Assembly: GCA_027533105.1 (NCBI GenBank)
Contig: JAPZTW010000008.1
Location: 1 to 64,000, forward strand
Direction of reading: 5' to 3'
DNA from: Sphingomonadaceae bacterium
GTDB lineage: Bacteria > Pseudomonadota > Alphaproteobacteria > Sphingomonadales > Sphingomonadaceae
DNA: 64,000 nucleotides
In this document: one piece after another, positions 51,789 to 60,029 of the stretch
How the letters are laid out: every line of letters begins with the position of its first letter
How positions within the stretch are numbered: position 1 is the stretch's first letter
Program-made: the position numbers and the translations under genes
The notes under the pieces: generated by a model
The model's input: the letters and a program-made list of their open reading frames with translations, nothing else
Databases searched by the model: none
What the model was told of the DNA's origin: nothing

Positions 51789-53132
51789 ATGGGACGTAAC
51801 TATTTCGGGACCGACGGCATTCGCGGACGCACCAATGCCGGGGTGATGACTGCTGCGACAGCAATGAAGGTCGGCCAGGCGGCCGGCACCCGCTTTCTGC
51901 GCGGCAGCCACAAGCATCGCGTGGTGATCGGCAAGGATACCCGCCTGTCGGGCTATATGCTGGAAAACGCCCTGGTCGCGGGCTTCACCAGCGTGGGGAT
52001 GGACGTGGTGCTGACCGGCCCCCTGCCCACCCCGGCGATCGCCATGCTGACCCGCGAATTGCGCGCGGACGTGGGCGTGATGATCTCGGCCAGCCACAAC
52101 CCCTATGAGGACAACGGGATCAAGCTGTTCGGCCCCGATGGCTTCAAGCTGTCCGATGCCGACGAGCTGGCGATCGAGGCCATGCTGGCCGAAGACCTGC
52201 CGCTGGCTCCCGCCGCCCAGATCGGCCGCGCCCGCCGGATCGAGGATGCGCGCGGACGCTATATCCACGCGGTCAAGGCCTCCTTGCCGCACGACGTCCG
52301 GCTCGATGGCCTGAAGATCGTGGTCGATTGCGCCAATGGCGCGGCTTACCAGGTGGCCCCTTCGGCGATCTGGGAACTGGGCGCGGAAGTGGTCGCGGTG
52401 GGGATTGCGCCCAATGGCACGAACATCAACGACAAGTGCGGGTCAACTCACCTCGACCTGATCAAGGAAACCGTCGTGGCCAGCGGGGCCGATATCGGCA
52501 TTGCCCTGGATGGCGATGCCGACCGGCTGATCGTGGTCGACGAAAAGGGCCAGACAGTCGACGGCGACCAGATCATGGCGCTGATCGGCAGCCAGCTGGC
52601 CGCGCGGGGCGAATTGCGCGGCGGGGGCGTGGTGGCCACGGTCATGTCGAACCTTGGGCTGGAACGGTTCCTCGCCGGGCAGGGTCTGGACCTCGTCCGG
52701 GCCAAGGTGGGTGATCGCTATGTGCTCGAGGCGATGAAGGCCGGGGGCTACAATGTTGGCGGCGAGCAATCGGGCCACATGATCCTGCTCGATCACGCCA
52801 CCACCGGCGATGGCACGATCGCGGCGCTGCAGGTGCTGGCCGCGCTGGTCAAGAACGGCAAGCGGGCGAGCGAACTGCTCCACCTGTTCGATCCGGTCCC
52901 GCAATTGCTCAAGAACGTGCGCTTTTCGGGGGGCAAACCGCTGGAAAATGCGCGCGTGCAGGCGGTCATCGCCGAGGCCGAAGCCCAGCTGGCCGGGCGC
53001 GGCCGCCTGGTGATCCGCCCGTCCGGCACCGAACCGGTGATCCGCGTCATGGCCGAAGGCGACGACGCGGGCGAAGTCGAGGCAGTGGTCGATGCGATCT
53101 GCACGGCCGTGAAGGAGGCCGCCAGTGCTTGA
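51789..53132 (+). CDS. glmM: phosphoglucosamine mutase
   Basis: Interconverts glucosamine-6-phosphate and glucosamine-1-phosphate for UDP-GlcNAc, needed for peptidoglycan and lipid A. Protein of 447 residues, standard length. The phosphoserine is S102 in [13 protein letters not shown], metal-binding is DGDADR, the sugar-binding loop is GGEQSGHM, and the phosphate loop is [23 protein letters not shown] precedes the ATG. The DUF1272 gene overlaps its end by 8 bp. Confidence 0.95.
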   Translation: MGRNYFGTDGIRGRTNAGVMTAATAMKVGQAAGTRFLRGSHKHRVVIGKDTRLSGYMLENALVAGFTSVGMDVVLTGPLPTPAIAMLTRELRADVGVMISASHNPYEDNGIKLFGPDGFKLSDADELAIEAMLAEDLPLAPAAQIGRARRIEDARGRYIHAVKASLPHDVRLDGLKIVVDCANGAAYQVAPSAIWELGAEVVAVGIAPNGTNINDKCGSTHLDLIKETVVASGADIGIALDGDADRLIVVDEKGQTVDGDQIMALIGSQLAARGELRGGGVVATVMSNLGLERFLAGQGLDLVRAKVGDRYVLEAMKAGGYNVGGEQSGHMILLDHATTGDGTIAALQVLAALVKNGKRASELLHLFDPVPQLLKNVRFSGGKPLENARVQAVIAEAEAQLAGRGRLVIRPSGTEPVIRVMAEGDDAGEVEAVVDAICTAVKEAASA

Positions 53133-53349
53133 GATGCGCCCCGATTGCGAGAAGTGCGGCACGGACCTTCCCGCCGATCTGCCCGGTGCCTTCATCTGCA
53201 GCTTCGAATGCACCTTCTGCACCGAATGCGCCGACCAGCTGGATGAACGCTGCCCCAATTGCGGCGGCGAGCTGATGGACCGGCCGACCCGGGCCAGGTC
53301 GCTACACGCCAAGTACCCGCCTTCGACCGCGCGGAAGTTCAAAGGCTAG
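53125..53349 (+). CDS. DUF1272 zinc-ribbon-like small protein
   Basis: Protein of 74 residues with eight cysteines in pairs (C8/C11, C25/C29, C32/C35, C43/C46), typical of DUF1272, likely binding one or two zinc ions. Its end is basic ([19 protein letters not shown]). The GTG at 53125 has AAGGAGG upstream and overlaps the glmM stop; the ATG at 53134 is an alternative. The role is unknown. Confidence 0.85.
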   Translation: MLEMRPDCEKCGTDLPADLPGAFICSFECTFCTECADQLDERCPNCGGELMDRPTRARSLHAKYPPSTARKFKG

Positions 53350-53359
53350 ATCGCCCACA

Positions 53360-53382
53360 TCCCGTTCGTGTCGAGCGGGGGT
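53360..53382. repeat. half copy of the TCGTGTCGAGCG palindromic repeat
   Basis: ATCCCGTTCGTGTCGAGCG matches one arm of the inverted repeat at 7458-7523. It sits between the DUF1272 gene and thiD, without an opposite arm. Confidence 0.45.
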
Positions 53383-53400
53383 TGGGATAGGAACGCCATT

Positions 53401-54159
53401 ATGACGAGCCCACCACGCATTCTTTCCATCGCCGGCTCCGATTCCTCGGGCGGCGCGGGCATCCAGGCCGATATCAAGACCGTGACCATGCTGGGCGGCT
53501 TCGCCATGACCGCGATCACCGCGGTGACGGCGCAGAACACGCTGGGCGTGACCATGGTCGAGGCGCTTTCGCCCGCGATGGTGGCCGCCCAGATCGATGC
53601 CTGCGTCAGCGATATCGGCGTCGATGCGGTCAAGATCGGGATGCTGGGATCGCCCGAGATCGCCGCCGTGGTGGCCGAACGGCTGGAAGCGCTGGACGTG
53701 CCGGTGGTGTTCGATCCGGTGATGATTGCCACCAGCGGTTCGGTGCTGGCTGACGAGGCGACCATCGCCGGATTCGAGCGGCTGATGAAACTGGCCGCGC
53801 TGACCACGCCCAACGTGCCCGAACTGGCCGCGCTGGGCGGGGCTGAAGGCATGGCGGCGCGCGGCGTAGCCTATCTGGCCAAGGGCGGCGATGCCGAAGG
53901 GCCGGAGGTGGAAGACATGCTGGTTCGCCCGGGGCACGAACCGCTGGTCTGGACCGCCCCGCGCATCGTCACCCGCCACACCCACGGCACCGGCTGCACC
54001 CTGTCCAGCGCGATCGCCTGCAGGCTGGGCGCCGGGCTGGACCTGGTTACCGCGATCGAGCGCGGCCGCGCTTTCGTGCGCGCGGCTCTGCTCTCCGCCC
54101 CTGGCTTTGGCGCGGGCAGCGGCCCGCTGGGTCATCAGGCGGTTCAGTCGAGCTCGTAG
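53401..54159 (+). CDS. thiD: hydroxymethylpyrimidine/phosphomethylpyrimidine kinase
   Basis: Phosphorylates HMP and HMP-phosphate in thiamine synthesis and salvage. The 252-residue ribokinase-fold protein has ILSIAGSDSSGGAGIQADIK at the start, VFDPVMIATSGSVL, NVPELAALGG and the anion hole RHTHGTGCTLSSAIA with the catalytic cysteine/GTGC motif. The ATG at 53401 has TAGGAA upstream; a frame from 53368 adds eleven unconserved residues. It overlaps the convergent LOG gene by 16 bp. thiC and thiE are not here and no TPP riboswitch was seen. Confidence 0.92.
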   Translation: MTSPPRILSIAGSDSSGGAGIQADIKTVTMLGGFAMTAITAVTAQNTLGVTMVEALSPAMVAAQIDACVSDIGVDAVKIGMLGSPEIAAVVAERLEALDVPVVFDPVMIATSGSVLADEATIAGFERLMKLAALTTPNVPELAALGGAEGMAARGVAYLAKGGDAEGPEVEDMLVRPGHEPLVWTAPRIVTRHTHGTGCTLSSAIACRLGAGLDLVTAIERGRAFVRAALLSAPGFGAGSGPLGHQAVQSSS

Positions 54160-55028
54160 AACTCGACCACCTTGGCCCAGCCTTCCTCGGCCGTTTCCAC
54201 CCAGTGGAACAGCTTTAGGTCGTCGTGGTTGATCACGCCTTCATCGGCCATGGCCTCGAAGTTGATCACCTTGTCCCAGAACTCCTTGCCATAGAGCAGC
54301 ACCGGGATCGGCTTCATCTTGCCGGTCTGGATCAGGGTCAGCAGCTCGAGGAATTCATCGAGCGTGCCATAGCCACCCGGGAACACCGCCACCGCCTTGG
54401 CCCGCAGCAGGAAGTGCATCTTGCGCAGCGCGAAGTAGTGGAACTGGAACGACAGGTGCGGGGTGACATAGCTGTTGGGCGCCTGCTCGTGTGGCAGGAC
54501 GATATTGAGCGCGATCGATTCGGCCCCAACATCCTGCGCGCCGCGATTCGCCGCCTCCATGATCGACGGGCCGCCGCCCGAGCAGACCACGAACTGGCGC
54601 ATCCCCTGCTCGACGATGGCGCAGGAGCTGGCAATGCGCCCCAGTTCGCGGGCGACATCGTAATACTTCGCCTTCGCCGCCAGCCGTTCGGCCACGGCCT
54701 TCTTGTCCGGCGCGGCCTTGGCAACGAGCTCCGCCGCCGCCTCGGGCGAGGGGATCCGGGCCGAGCCATAGCAGACCAGCGTGGAGCCGATCTTCGCCTC
54801 GTCCAGCAGCATTTCCGGTTTCAGCAGTTCCAGCTGGAAGCGAACCGGGCGCAGTTCCTCGCGCAGCAGGAAGTCCGTGTCGCGGAAGGCCAGGCGATAG
54901 GCCGGGTCCATCGTCTGCGGGGTGACATGGGGCTGCGATTCGACAAAGCCGACCTCCTGCTCCGCCTTGTAGAAGCGGCGGCGGCTGAGGCGCTTGCCGT
55001 TCTGGTCGGTTCCATTTTGGTCTGTCAT
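54144..55028 (-). CDS. LOG family Rossmann-fold protein (TIGR00730-like)
   Basis: Nucleotide-binding protein of 294 residues. The family signature PGGYGTLDEFLELLTLIQTG (shortened here: PGGYGTLDEF) and the substrate-site CSGGGPSIMEAANRG are intact. LOG proteins hydrolyse nucleotide 5'-monophosphates, releasing cytokinin-like bases in plants; in bacteria the role is less clear. The N-terminal ~85 residues are a family-specific extension (RRRFYKAEQEVGF). AAGGA precedes the ATG. tRNA-Gln lies upstream on the same strand, 98 bp away. Confidence 0.88.
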   Translation of the reverse strand: MTDQNGTDQNGKRLSRRRFYKAEQEVGFVESQPHVTPQTMDPAYRLAFRDTDFLLREELRPVRFQLELLKPEMLLDEAKIGSTLVCYGSARIPSPEAAAELVAKAAPDKKAVAERLAAKAKYYDVARELGRIASSCAIVEQGMRQFVVCSGGGPSIMEAANRGAQDVGAESIALNIVLPHEQAPNSYVTPHLSFQFHYFALRKMHFLLRAKAVAVFPGGYGTLDEFLELLTLIQTGKMKPIPVLLYGKEFWDKVINFEAMADEGVINHDDLKLFHWVETAEEGWAKVVEFYELD

Positions 55029-55126
55029 CGCGTGAATCCTTGCTGTCGGGACAAATCTGCCGCCCCCAAAAACGGATCGGCCCGCCGCTCTAGCCAGAGC
55101 GCGGGCCGTGCAGATCAGCGAAGTGG

Positions 55127-55200
55127 TGGATGCCCGACAAGGATTCGAACCTTGATTGACGGAGTCAGAGTCCGCTCTCTTACCATTAGAGGATCGGGCA
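55127..55200 (-). tRNA. tRNA-Gln (anticodon CTG)
   Basis: Minus-strand cloverleaf: acceptor TGCCCGA/TCGGGCA, D-arm CTC-TAATGGTAA-GAG, anticodon stem GCGGA/TCCGT with loop CTCTGAC giving anticodon CTG (reads CAG), T-arm CAAGG-TTCGAAT-CCTTG, and encoded CCA at 55127-55129. Confidence 0.95.
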
Positions 55201-55342
55201 ACGAGGGCGGTCCTCTAGGCGGGCCGAGGCGCTCCGTCAAGCCGCTGCACTTGCCCCCGCACTTGCCCTGAGCCGCACCCATCGCTAGCATGGCTGTCAG
55301 GTACCCGTCACAGGGCGGGAAAACGATAAGAGTGTATTTGTC

Positions 55343-56554
55343 ATGGCGGAAAAATATCCGCCGGCCATGCGCGAGGAGGCAGAGCAGGGGTTCGAACCCG
55401 GACAGGACCAGCGCGGCGCGCCAGACCTTTCCGCATCCCCGCCCGCTACGCCAGCTCGCCGGCCGGACGGCCAGACCGAGCGATTCGGCCCGCGCAACAA
55501 CGGGCGCGACGGTCCAGGCAATCATCGGCAGAGCTTTGCGGCGATCGACCTTGGCACCAACAATTGCCGGCTGCTGATCGCCCGCCCGCAGGGTGAGCAT
55601 TTCGTGGTAATCGATGCGTTCAGCCGGGTGGTCCGCCTGGGCGAAGGGCTGGCCGGATCGGGCCGGCTGAGCGATGCGGCGATGGACCGGGCGCTGGGCG
55701 CGCTGCAGGTCTGCGCCGACAAGCTGAAGCGCCGCCGGGTTCACCTGGCCCGTTCGGTCGCGACCGAGGCTTGCCGCCGCGCGGAAAACGGCCCCGAATT
55801 CATCGAGCGGGTCAAGCGCGAAACCGGCATTGCGCTCGACATCATCAGCGCCAAGGAAGAGGCGCGGCTGGCCGTGCTGGGCTGCCATATCCTGCTGGAA
55901 CAGGGCGACGGCCCGGCGATGATCTTCGACATCGGCGGCGGATCGACCGAGCTGGTGCTGGTCGAACAGGGCGATGCCCCGCTGCCGCGGATCGTCGACT
56001 GGATGAGCGTGCCCTGGGGCGTGGTCTCGCTGTCGGAAACCTGCGGCCCGGAACCGGCCGACGCGGATGGCCGCGCCGCCCGCTATGCCGAGATGCGCCG
56101 CCGGGTGAGCGAAAGTCTGGCCCCCTTTGCCGCCCGGATCGAGCATCACCTGGCCCGCCGCGATCGCCCCGCCCCGCTGCGCCTCCTTGGCACCAGCGGC
56201 ACGGTCACCACCCTCGCCAGCCTGCACCTGGAACTGCCGCAATACGATCGCCGGGCGGTCGATGGCCTGATCGTGCCAGCCGAATCGATGCGCGGAATCT
56301 CGCAGCGCCTCGCCGAAATGCCGATCCCCGGCCGGCGCGAACTGGCCTGCATCGGGCGTGAGCGGGCTGATCTGGTGGTGGCTGGCTGCGCGATCCTGGA
56401 GACGATCATGGACCTGTGGCCGGCCGACCGGCTGGGCGTGGCCGATCGCGGGATCCGGGAAGGAATCCTGCGCAGCCTGATGGCTGCCGAAGGCATGGGC
56501 GAACGCGCCCGCGCCGCCCTGCGCCGGGCGAAACGCGAAGGACCCGCACGATGA
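55343..56554 (+). CDS. Ppx/GppA family phosphatase
   Basis: Exopolyphosphatase or guanosine-pentaphosphate phosphatase of 403 residues, ASKHA fold. AAIDLGTNNCRLLIA (phosphate loop 1), ATEACRRAENG, the second loop IFDIGGGSTELVLVEQ and the catalytic E in SAKEEARLA are visible. It lacks the C-terminal HD-like domain of long Ppx. The N-terminal ~60 residues are unlike the family and low in conserved residues, so the true start may be later. It overlaps rlmE as ATGA. Confidence 0.87.
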   Translation: MAEKYPPAMREEAEQGFEPGQDQRGAPDLSASPPATPARRPDGQTERFGPRNNGRDGPGNHRQSFAAIDLGTNNCRLLIARPQGEHFVVIDAFSRVVRLGEGLAGSGRLSDAAMDRALGALQVCADKLKRRRVHLARSVATEACRRAENGPEFIERVKRETGIALDIISAKEEARLAVLGCHILLEQGDGPAMIFDIGGGSTELVLVEQGDAPLPRIVDWMSVPWGVVSLSETCGPEPADADGRAARYAEMRRRVSESLAPFAARIEHHLARRDRPAPLRLLGTSGTVTTLASLHLELPQYDRRAVDGLIVPAESMRGISQRLAEMPIPGRRELACIGRERADLVVAGCAILETIMDLWPADRLGVADRGIREGILRSLMAAEGMGERARAALRRAKREGPAR

Positions 56555-57210
56555 GCCGTTCCGGACGCCCGGCGGGCGAACGCCTGAAAACCGCCAAGCG
56601 GCGCACCGCCAGCTCGGCCCGGTGGCTGACCCGCCAGCTCAACGACCCCTATGTGAAGGCCGCGAAGGACGCTGGCTGGCGCAGCCGGGCGGCCTTCAAG
56701 CTGATCGAGCTGGACCAGAAGTATACCCTGCTCAAGAACGCGCACCGCGTGGTGGACCTGGGCGTGGCCCCTGGCGGATGGAGCCAGGTGGTACGCAAAC
56801 AGGCACCAAAGGCCACGATCGTGGGTATTGACCTGTTACCAACCGAGCCCCTGGAAGGCGTAACGCTGTTCCAGATGGACTTCATGGCCGACGAGGCCCC
56901 GGCCCTGCTGGTCGAGGCGCTGGGCGGGCGGCCCGATCTGGTCATCTCCGACATGGCGGCCAACACCGTCGGCCACAAGGCGACCGATCACCTGCGCACC
57001 ATGGGCCTGGTCGAAACCGCCGCACACTTCGCGATCGAGCACCTGGAACCGGGCGGGGCCTTCGTCGCCAAGGTGCTGGCCGGCGGAACCGATACCGAGC
57101 TGCTGACGCTGCTGAAGCGCCACTTCACCAGCGTGAAGCACGCCAAGCCCCCGGCGAGCCGCAAGGATTCGTCGGAGTGGTACGTGATTGCTCAGGGCTT
57201 CAAGGGCTAG
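56551..57210 (+). CDS. rlmE: 23S rRNA (uridine-2'-O-)-methyltransferase RlmE
   Basis: Methylates U2552 of 23S rRNA (E. coli numbering), needed for late large-subunit assembly. Protein of 219 residues. The catalytic tetrad is K in RSRAAFKLIELD, D in SDMAANTVGH, K in FVAKVLAGG and E in SSEWYVIAQG; SAM motif VDLGVAPGGWSQVV. The ATG overlaps the Ppx/GppA stop as ATGA, so translation is coupled. Confidence 0.93.
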   Translation: MSRSGRPAGERLKTAKRRTASSARWLTRQLNDPYVKAAKDAGWRSRAAFKLIELDQKYTLLKNAHRVVDLGVAPGGWSQVVRKQAPKATIVGIDLLPTEPLEGVTLFQMDFMADEAPALLVEALGGRPDLVISDMAANTVGHKATDHLRTMGLVETAAHFAIEHLEPGGAFVAKVLAGGTDTELLTLLKRHFTSVKHAKPPASRKDSSEWYVIAQGFKG

Positions 57211-57235
57211 GCCAAGCGGCGGGCGGTCCGCCCAT

Positions 57236-57270
57236 AACGAAAAGGGCGGCAGGTCTTGCGACCGCCGCCC
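57236..57270 (-). terminator. hairpin terminator for the cytochrome c gene
   Basis: GGGCGGCaGGTC (57244-57255) and GACCgCCGCCC (57260-57270) pair with one bulge around TTGC. Read on the minus strand, the hairpin is followed by TTTTCGTTAT, so it would stop transcripts from the cytochrome c gene; it may also act on rlmE. Confidence 0.6.
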
Positions 57271-57297
57271 CGTTCAAGCGTCCCTTGCGGGAGCGGA

Positions 57298-57942
57298 TTA
57301 CTTCTTGGCCGGTTCCGCCGCAGCCGGAGCCGCAGCCGCGCCTTCTGCCGGAGCAGCAGCGGCGCCATCGGCCGGAGCGGCCGCGGCATCGGCCGCCGGA
57401 GCCGCCGGGGCGGCGGGCAGCGGCAGGTTCGAACCCTGGCTGTTCAGGTAGACCAGCAGGTTGGCGCGCTCCTGCGCGTCGCCGATCCCGGCGAAGCTCA
57501 TCTTGGTGCCCGGGGCGAAGGCCTTGGGGTTCTTGAGCCAGGCATCCATCGTCGCCCAGTCCCACTTGCCGCCATGGGTCTTCAGCGCATCGGAGAAGGC
57601 GAAGCCGGCACGGCCCTGGGCAACGCCGTCACCCATGATTTCGTGGAGGTTCGGACCGATCCCGTTGGCCCCGCCAGCATTGATGGTGTGGCACGAGGCG
57701 CACTTCTTGAAGCTGGCTTCGCCCTTGGCGGCATCGGCGCTGGCAAGCAGCACTTCCAGCGGCACGGCGGCGGCGGCGCCTTCGCCTTCCTGAACAACGC
57801 CCTCGATCTCGTAGCCCATCTTTTCAGGGCGCTCATCCTTGCCCGCCTTGAAATAGTGGCTGCTGACCGAGGCGAGGCCCAGTGCCACAACGCCCGAGAA
57901 CAGCGTCCAACCGGCGATAGTGTTGAAACGGTTTTCGTCCAT
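57298..57942 (-). CDS. membrane-anchored c-type cytochrome
   Basis: Single-heme cytochrome c of 214 residues in the class I (mitochondrial-like) family. The uncleaved N-terminal anchor is residues 10-27. CASCH (C81-H85) binds heme and M148 in GTKMSF is the likely axial ligand. The C-terminal ~40 residues are Ala/Pro-rich repeats. It would move electrons in the periplasm between the bc1 complex and a terminal oxidase (CycM-like). The ATG at 57942 has a weak ribosome site. It is divergent from the carboxylase operon, 114 bp between the starts. Confidence 0.9.
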   Translation of the reverse strand: MDENRFNTIAGWTLFSGVVALGLASVSSHYFKAGKDERPEKMGYEIEGVVQEGEGAAAAVPLEVLLASADAAKGEASFKKCASCHTINAGGANGIGPNLHEIMGDGVAQGRAGFAFSDALKTHGGKWDWATMDAWLKNPKAFAPGTKMSFAGIGDAQERANLLVYLNSQGSNLPLPAAPAAPAADAAAAPADGAAAAPAEGAAAAPAAAEPAKK

Positions 57943-58056
57943 TATTCGTGCCCCGTTGGGAAAGATGGCTATGAGGTTTGCGCGTCGCTCTAGTGTCGGC
58001 GTGGGGCAAGCGCAAGGGGCATTGCAGCGCGCGGTGACAGGGCCTAGCGATAGGCG

Positions 58057-59913
58057 ATGATCAAGTCCCTGCTCATCGCCAATCGCGGCGAGATTGCCTG
58101 CCGCATCATCCGCACCGCCCGCAGCCTCGGCATTCGCACCGTCGCGGTCTATTCCGATGCCGATGCCAAGGCGCTGCACGTCCGCCAGGCTGACGAGGCC
58201 GTGCATATCGGCCCCAGCCCGGCGCGCGAATCGTACCTGGTGGGGGACAAGATCATCGCCGCCGCCAGGGCGACCGGGGCCGAGGCGATCCATCCGGGCT
58301 ACGGCTTCCTCTCCGAAAACGCGGCGTTTGCGCAAAGCGTGATCGATGCCGGGCTGGTCTGGGTCGGCCCCAGCCCCGCCTCGATCGAGGCGATGGGGCT
58401 GAAGGATGCAGCCAAGCAGCTGATGGCCGCCGCCGGGGTGCCCGTGACGCCGGGCTATATGGGCGCCAACCAGGACCCGGAGTTCCTGGCCGGGCAGGCC
58501 GCCGAAATCGGCTATCCGGTGCTGATCAAGGCCGTGGCCGGCGGCGGCGGCAAGGGGATGCGGCTGGTGGAGAGCGCAGCGGACTTTGCCGATGCCCTCG
58601 TCTCGTGCCAGCGCGAGGCGGCGGCCAGCTTCGGCAATGCCCATGTCCTGATCGAGAAATACATCCAGCGCCCGCGCCATATCGAGGTGCAGGTATTCGG
58701 GGACAGCCACGGCAATGTCGTCCACCTGTTCGAACGCGATTGCAGCCTGCAGCGCCGCCACCAGAAGGTGATCGAGGAAGCCCCCGCCCCCGGCATGGAC
58801 GAAGCGACGCGCGAGGCCATCTGCGCCGCCGCCGTCCGCGCTGCGAAAGCGGTCGATTACGAGGGCGCGGGCACGATCGAATTCATCGCCGATGCCAGCG
58901 AAGGCCTGCGCGCCGACCGGATCTGGTTCATGGAAATGAACACCCGCCTGCAGGTGGAGCACCCCGTCACCGAGGAGATCACCGGCGTCGATCTGGTGGA
59001 ATGGCAATTGCGGGTGGCGAGCGGGGAGCCGCTGCCGCTCCGCCAGGAGGAGCTATCGATCAACGGACATGCGATCGAGGCGCGGCTCTATGCCGAGGAC
59101 CCCGCCAAGGGGTTTCTGCCCGCCATCGGTCCGCTGGAGCACCTTCGGTTCGGGGACGATCTGCGGATCGAAACCGGTGTCGAGGAAGGTGGGGCCGTTT
59201 CACCCTTCTATGATCCGATGATCGCGAAGCTGGTCGTGCATGGTTCCTCGCGCGATGAAGCGATCGAGAACTTGCTGGTCGGGGTCGATGCGACCGAAGT
59301 CTGGCCAGTGCGGACCAATGCCGGTTTTCTCGGCCTGCTGCTGGAGCATCCCGGTTTCCAGTCAGGTGATGTCGATACCGGCCTGATCGGGCGCGATCTC
59401 GATTCGCTGGTCCACCCCCCCGAACCGGAGGCGGAGGAACTGGCCGAGGCCGCCGCCATGCTCGCCGCCAGTCCCGGTTCCGGGCCGTGGTCAGTGGCAC
59501 TGGGTTTTCGGGCCAATGCCATGCCGCGCGCCGAAGCACGGCTGCTGGACGATAACGGCTCCCGCTATGTCGTCGCCCTGACCGAGATCGAGGCCGACGA
59601 GCCGGTTGAGGACGTATTGTCGTTCGATGCCGGCTTTGCCCGGCGTTTTGTGCTGGAACGGGTCGATGGCGGCGCCCACCACTCCGCCCACGATGGCGAT
59701 ATCCTCTCGCCCATGCCGGGCAAGGTGATCGCGGTGGAGGTCAGCGCCGGGCAGGCGGTGACCAAGGGGCAGAAGCTGCTGACGCTGGAAGCCATGAAGA
59801 TGGAGCATACCCTGACCGCGCCCTTCGATGGCGTGGTCGCGGAGCTCAACGCCACGCCCGGCGCGCAGGTGCAGGTCGAGGCGCTGCTGGCGCGGATCGA
59901 GGCGGCCGAATAG
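58057..59913 (+). CDS. acyl-CoA carboxylase alpha subunit (biotin carboxylase plus biotin carrier)
   Basis: Protein of 618 residues that carboxylates its own biotin with ATP and bicarbonate. The biotin carboxylase domain runs from about 1 to 445 (LLIANRGEIACRIIRTA, GGGGKGMRLV for ATP, EMNTRLQVEHPVTE). The BCCP domain is C-terminal, with the biotinylated lysine in LEAMKMEHT. The set matches methylcrotonyl-CoA or propionyl-CoA carboxylases; which acyl-CoA is used depends on the beta subunit. The beta gene follows at 60030, across a long inverted repeat. Confidence 0.9.
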   Translation: MIKSLLIANRGEIACRIIRTARSLGIRTVAVYSDADAKALHVRQADEAVHIGPSPARESYLVGDKIIAAARATGAEAIHPGYGFLSENAAFAQSVIDAGLVWVGPSPASIEAMGLKDAAKQLMAAAGVPVTPGYMGANQDPEFLAGQAAEIGYPVLIKAVAGGGGKGMRLVESAADFADALVSCQREAAASFGNAHVLIEKYIQRPRHIEVQVFGDSHGNVVHLFERDCSLQRRHQKVIEEAPAPGMDEATREAICAAAVRAAKAVDYEGAGTIEFIADASEGLRADRIWFMEMNTRLQVEHPVTEEITGVDLVEWQLRVASGEPLPLRQEELSINGHAIEARLYAEDPAKGFLPAIGPLEHLRFGDDLRIETGVEEGGAVSPFYDPMIAKLVVHGSSRDEAIENLLVGVDATEVWPVRTNAGFLGLLLEHPGFQSGDVDTGLIGRDLDSLVHPPEPEAEELAEAAAMLAASPGSGPWSVALGFRANAMPRAEARLLDDNGSRYVVALTEIEADEPVEDVLSFDAGFARRFVLERVDGGAHHSAHDGDILSPMPGKVIAVEVSAGQAVTKGQKLLTLEAMKMEHTLTAPFDGVVAELNATPGAQVQVEALLARIEAAE

Positions 59914-59930
59914 CGCGAATCTGCCTCCCC

Positions 59931-60020
59931 CGTTCGCCCTGAGCTTGTCGAAGGGCCGTTCTTTCTTCTAGCGTCCGCTGCAAAGAACAGGACGGGGCTT
60001 CGACAAGCTCAGCCCGAACG
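59931..60020. repeat. long inverted repeat between the carboxylase subunit genes
   Basis: CGTTCGccCTGAGCTTGTCG at 59931 onward pairs with CGACAAGCTCAGccCGAACG ending at 60020; a nested pair GTTCTTT (59958-59964) and AAAGAAC (59982-59988) continues the stem. The sequence GAGCTTGTCGAAG is a very common dispersed repeat in sphingomonads and other proteobacteria. It would form a strong hairpin in the operon mRNA. Confidence 0.7.
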
Positions 60021-60029
60021 GAGATAGGG

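Noticed and set aside
53350..53400. TPP riboswitch upstream of thiD
   Set aside because: The 51-bp gap is too short and contains a half copy of a dispersed repeat rather than the TPP-riboswitch core.
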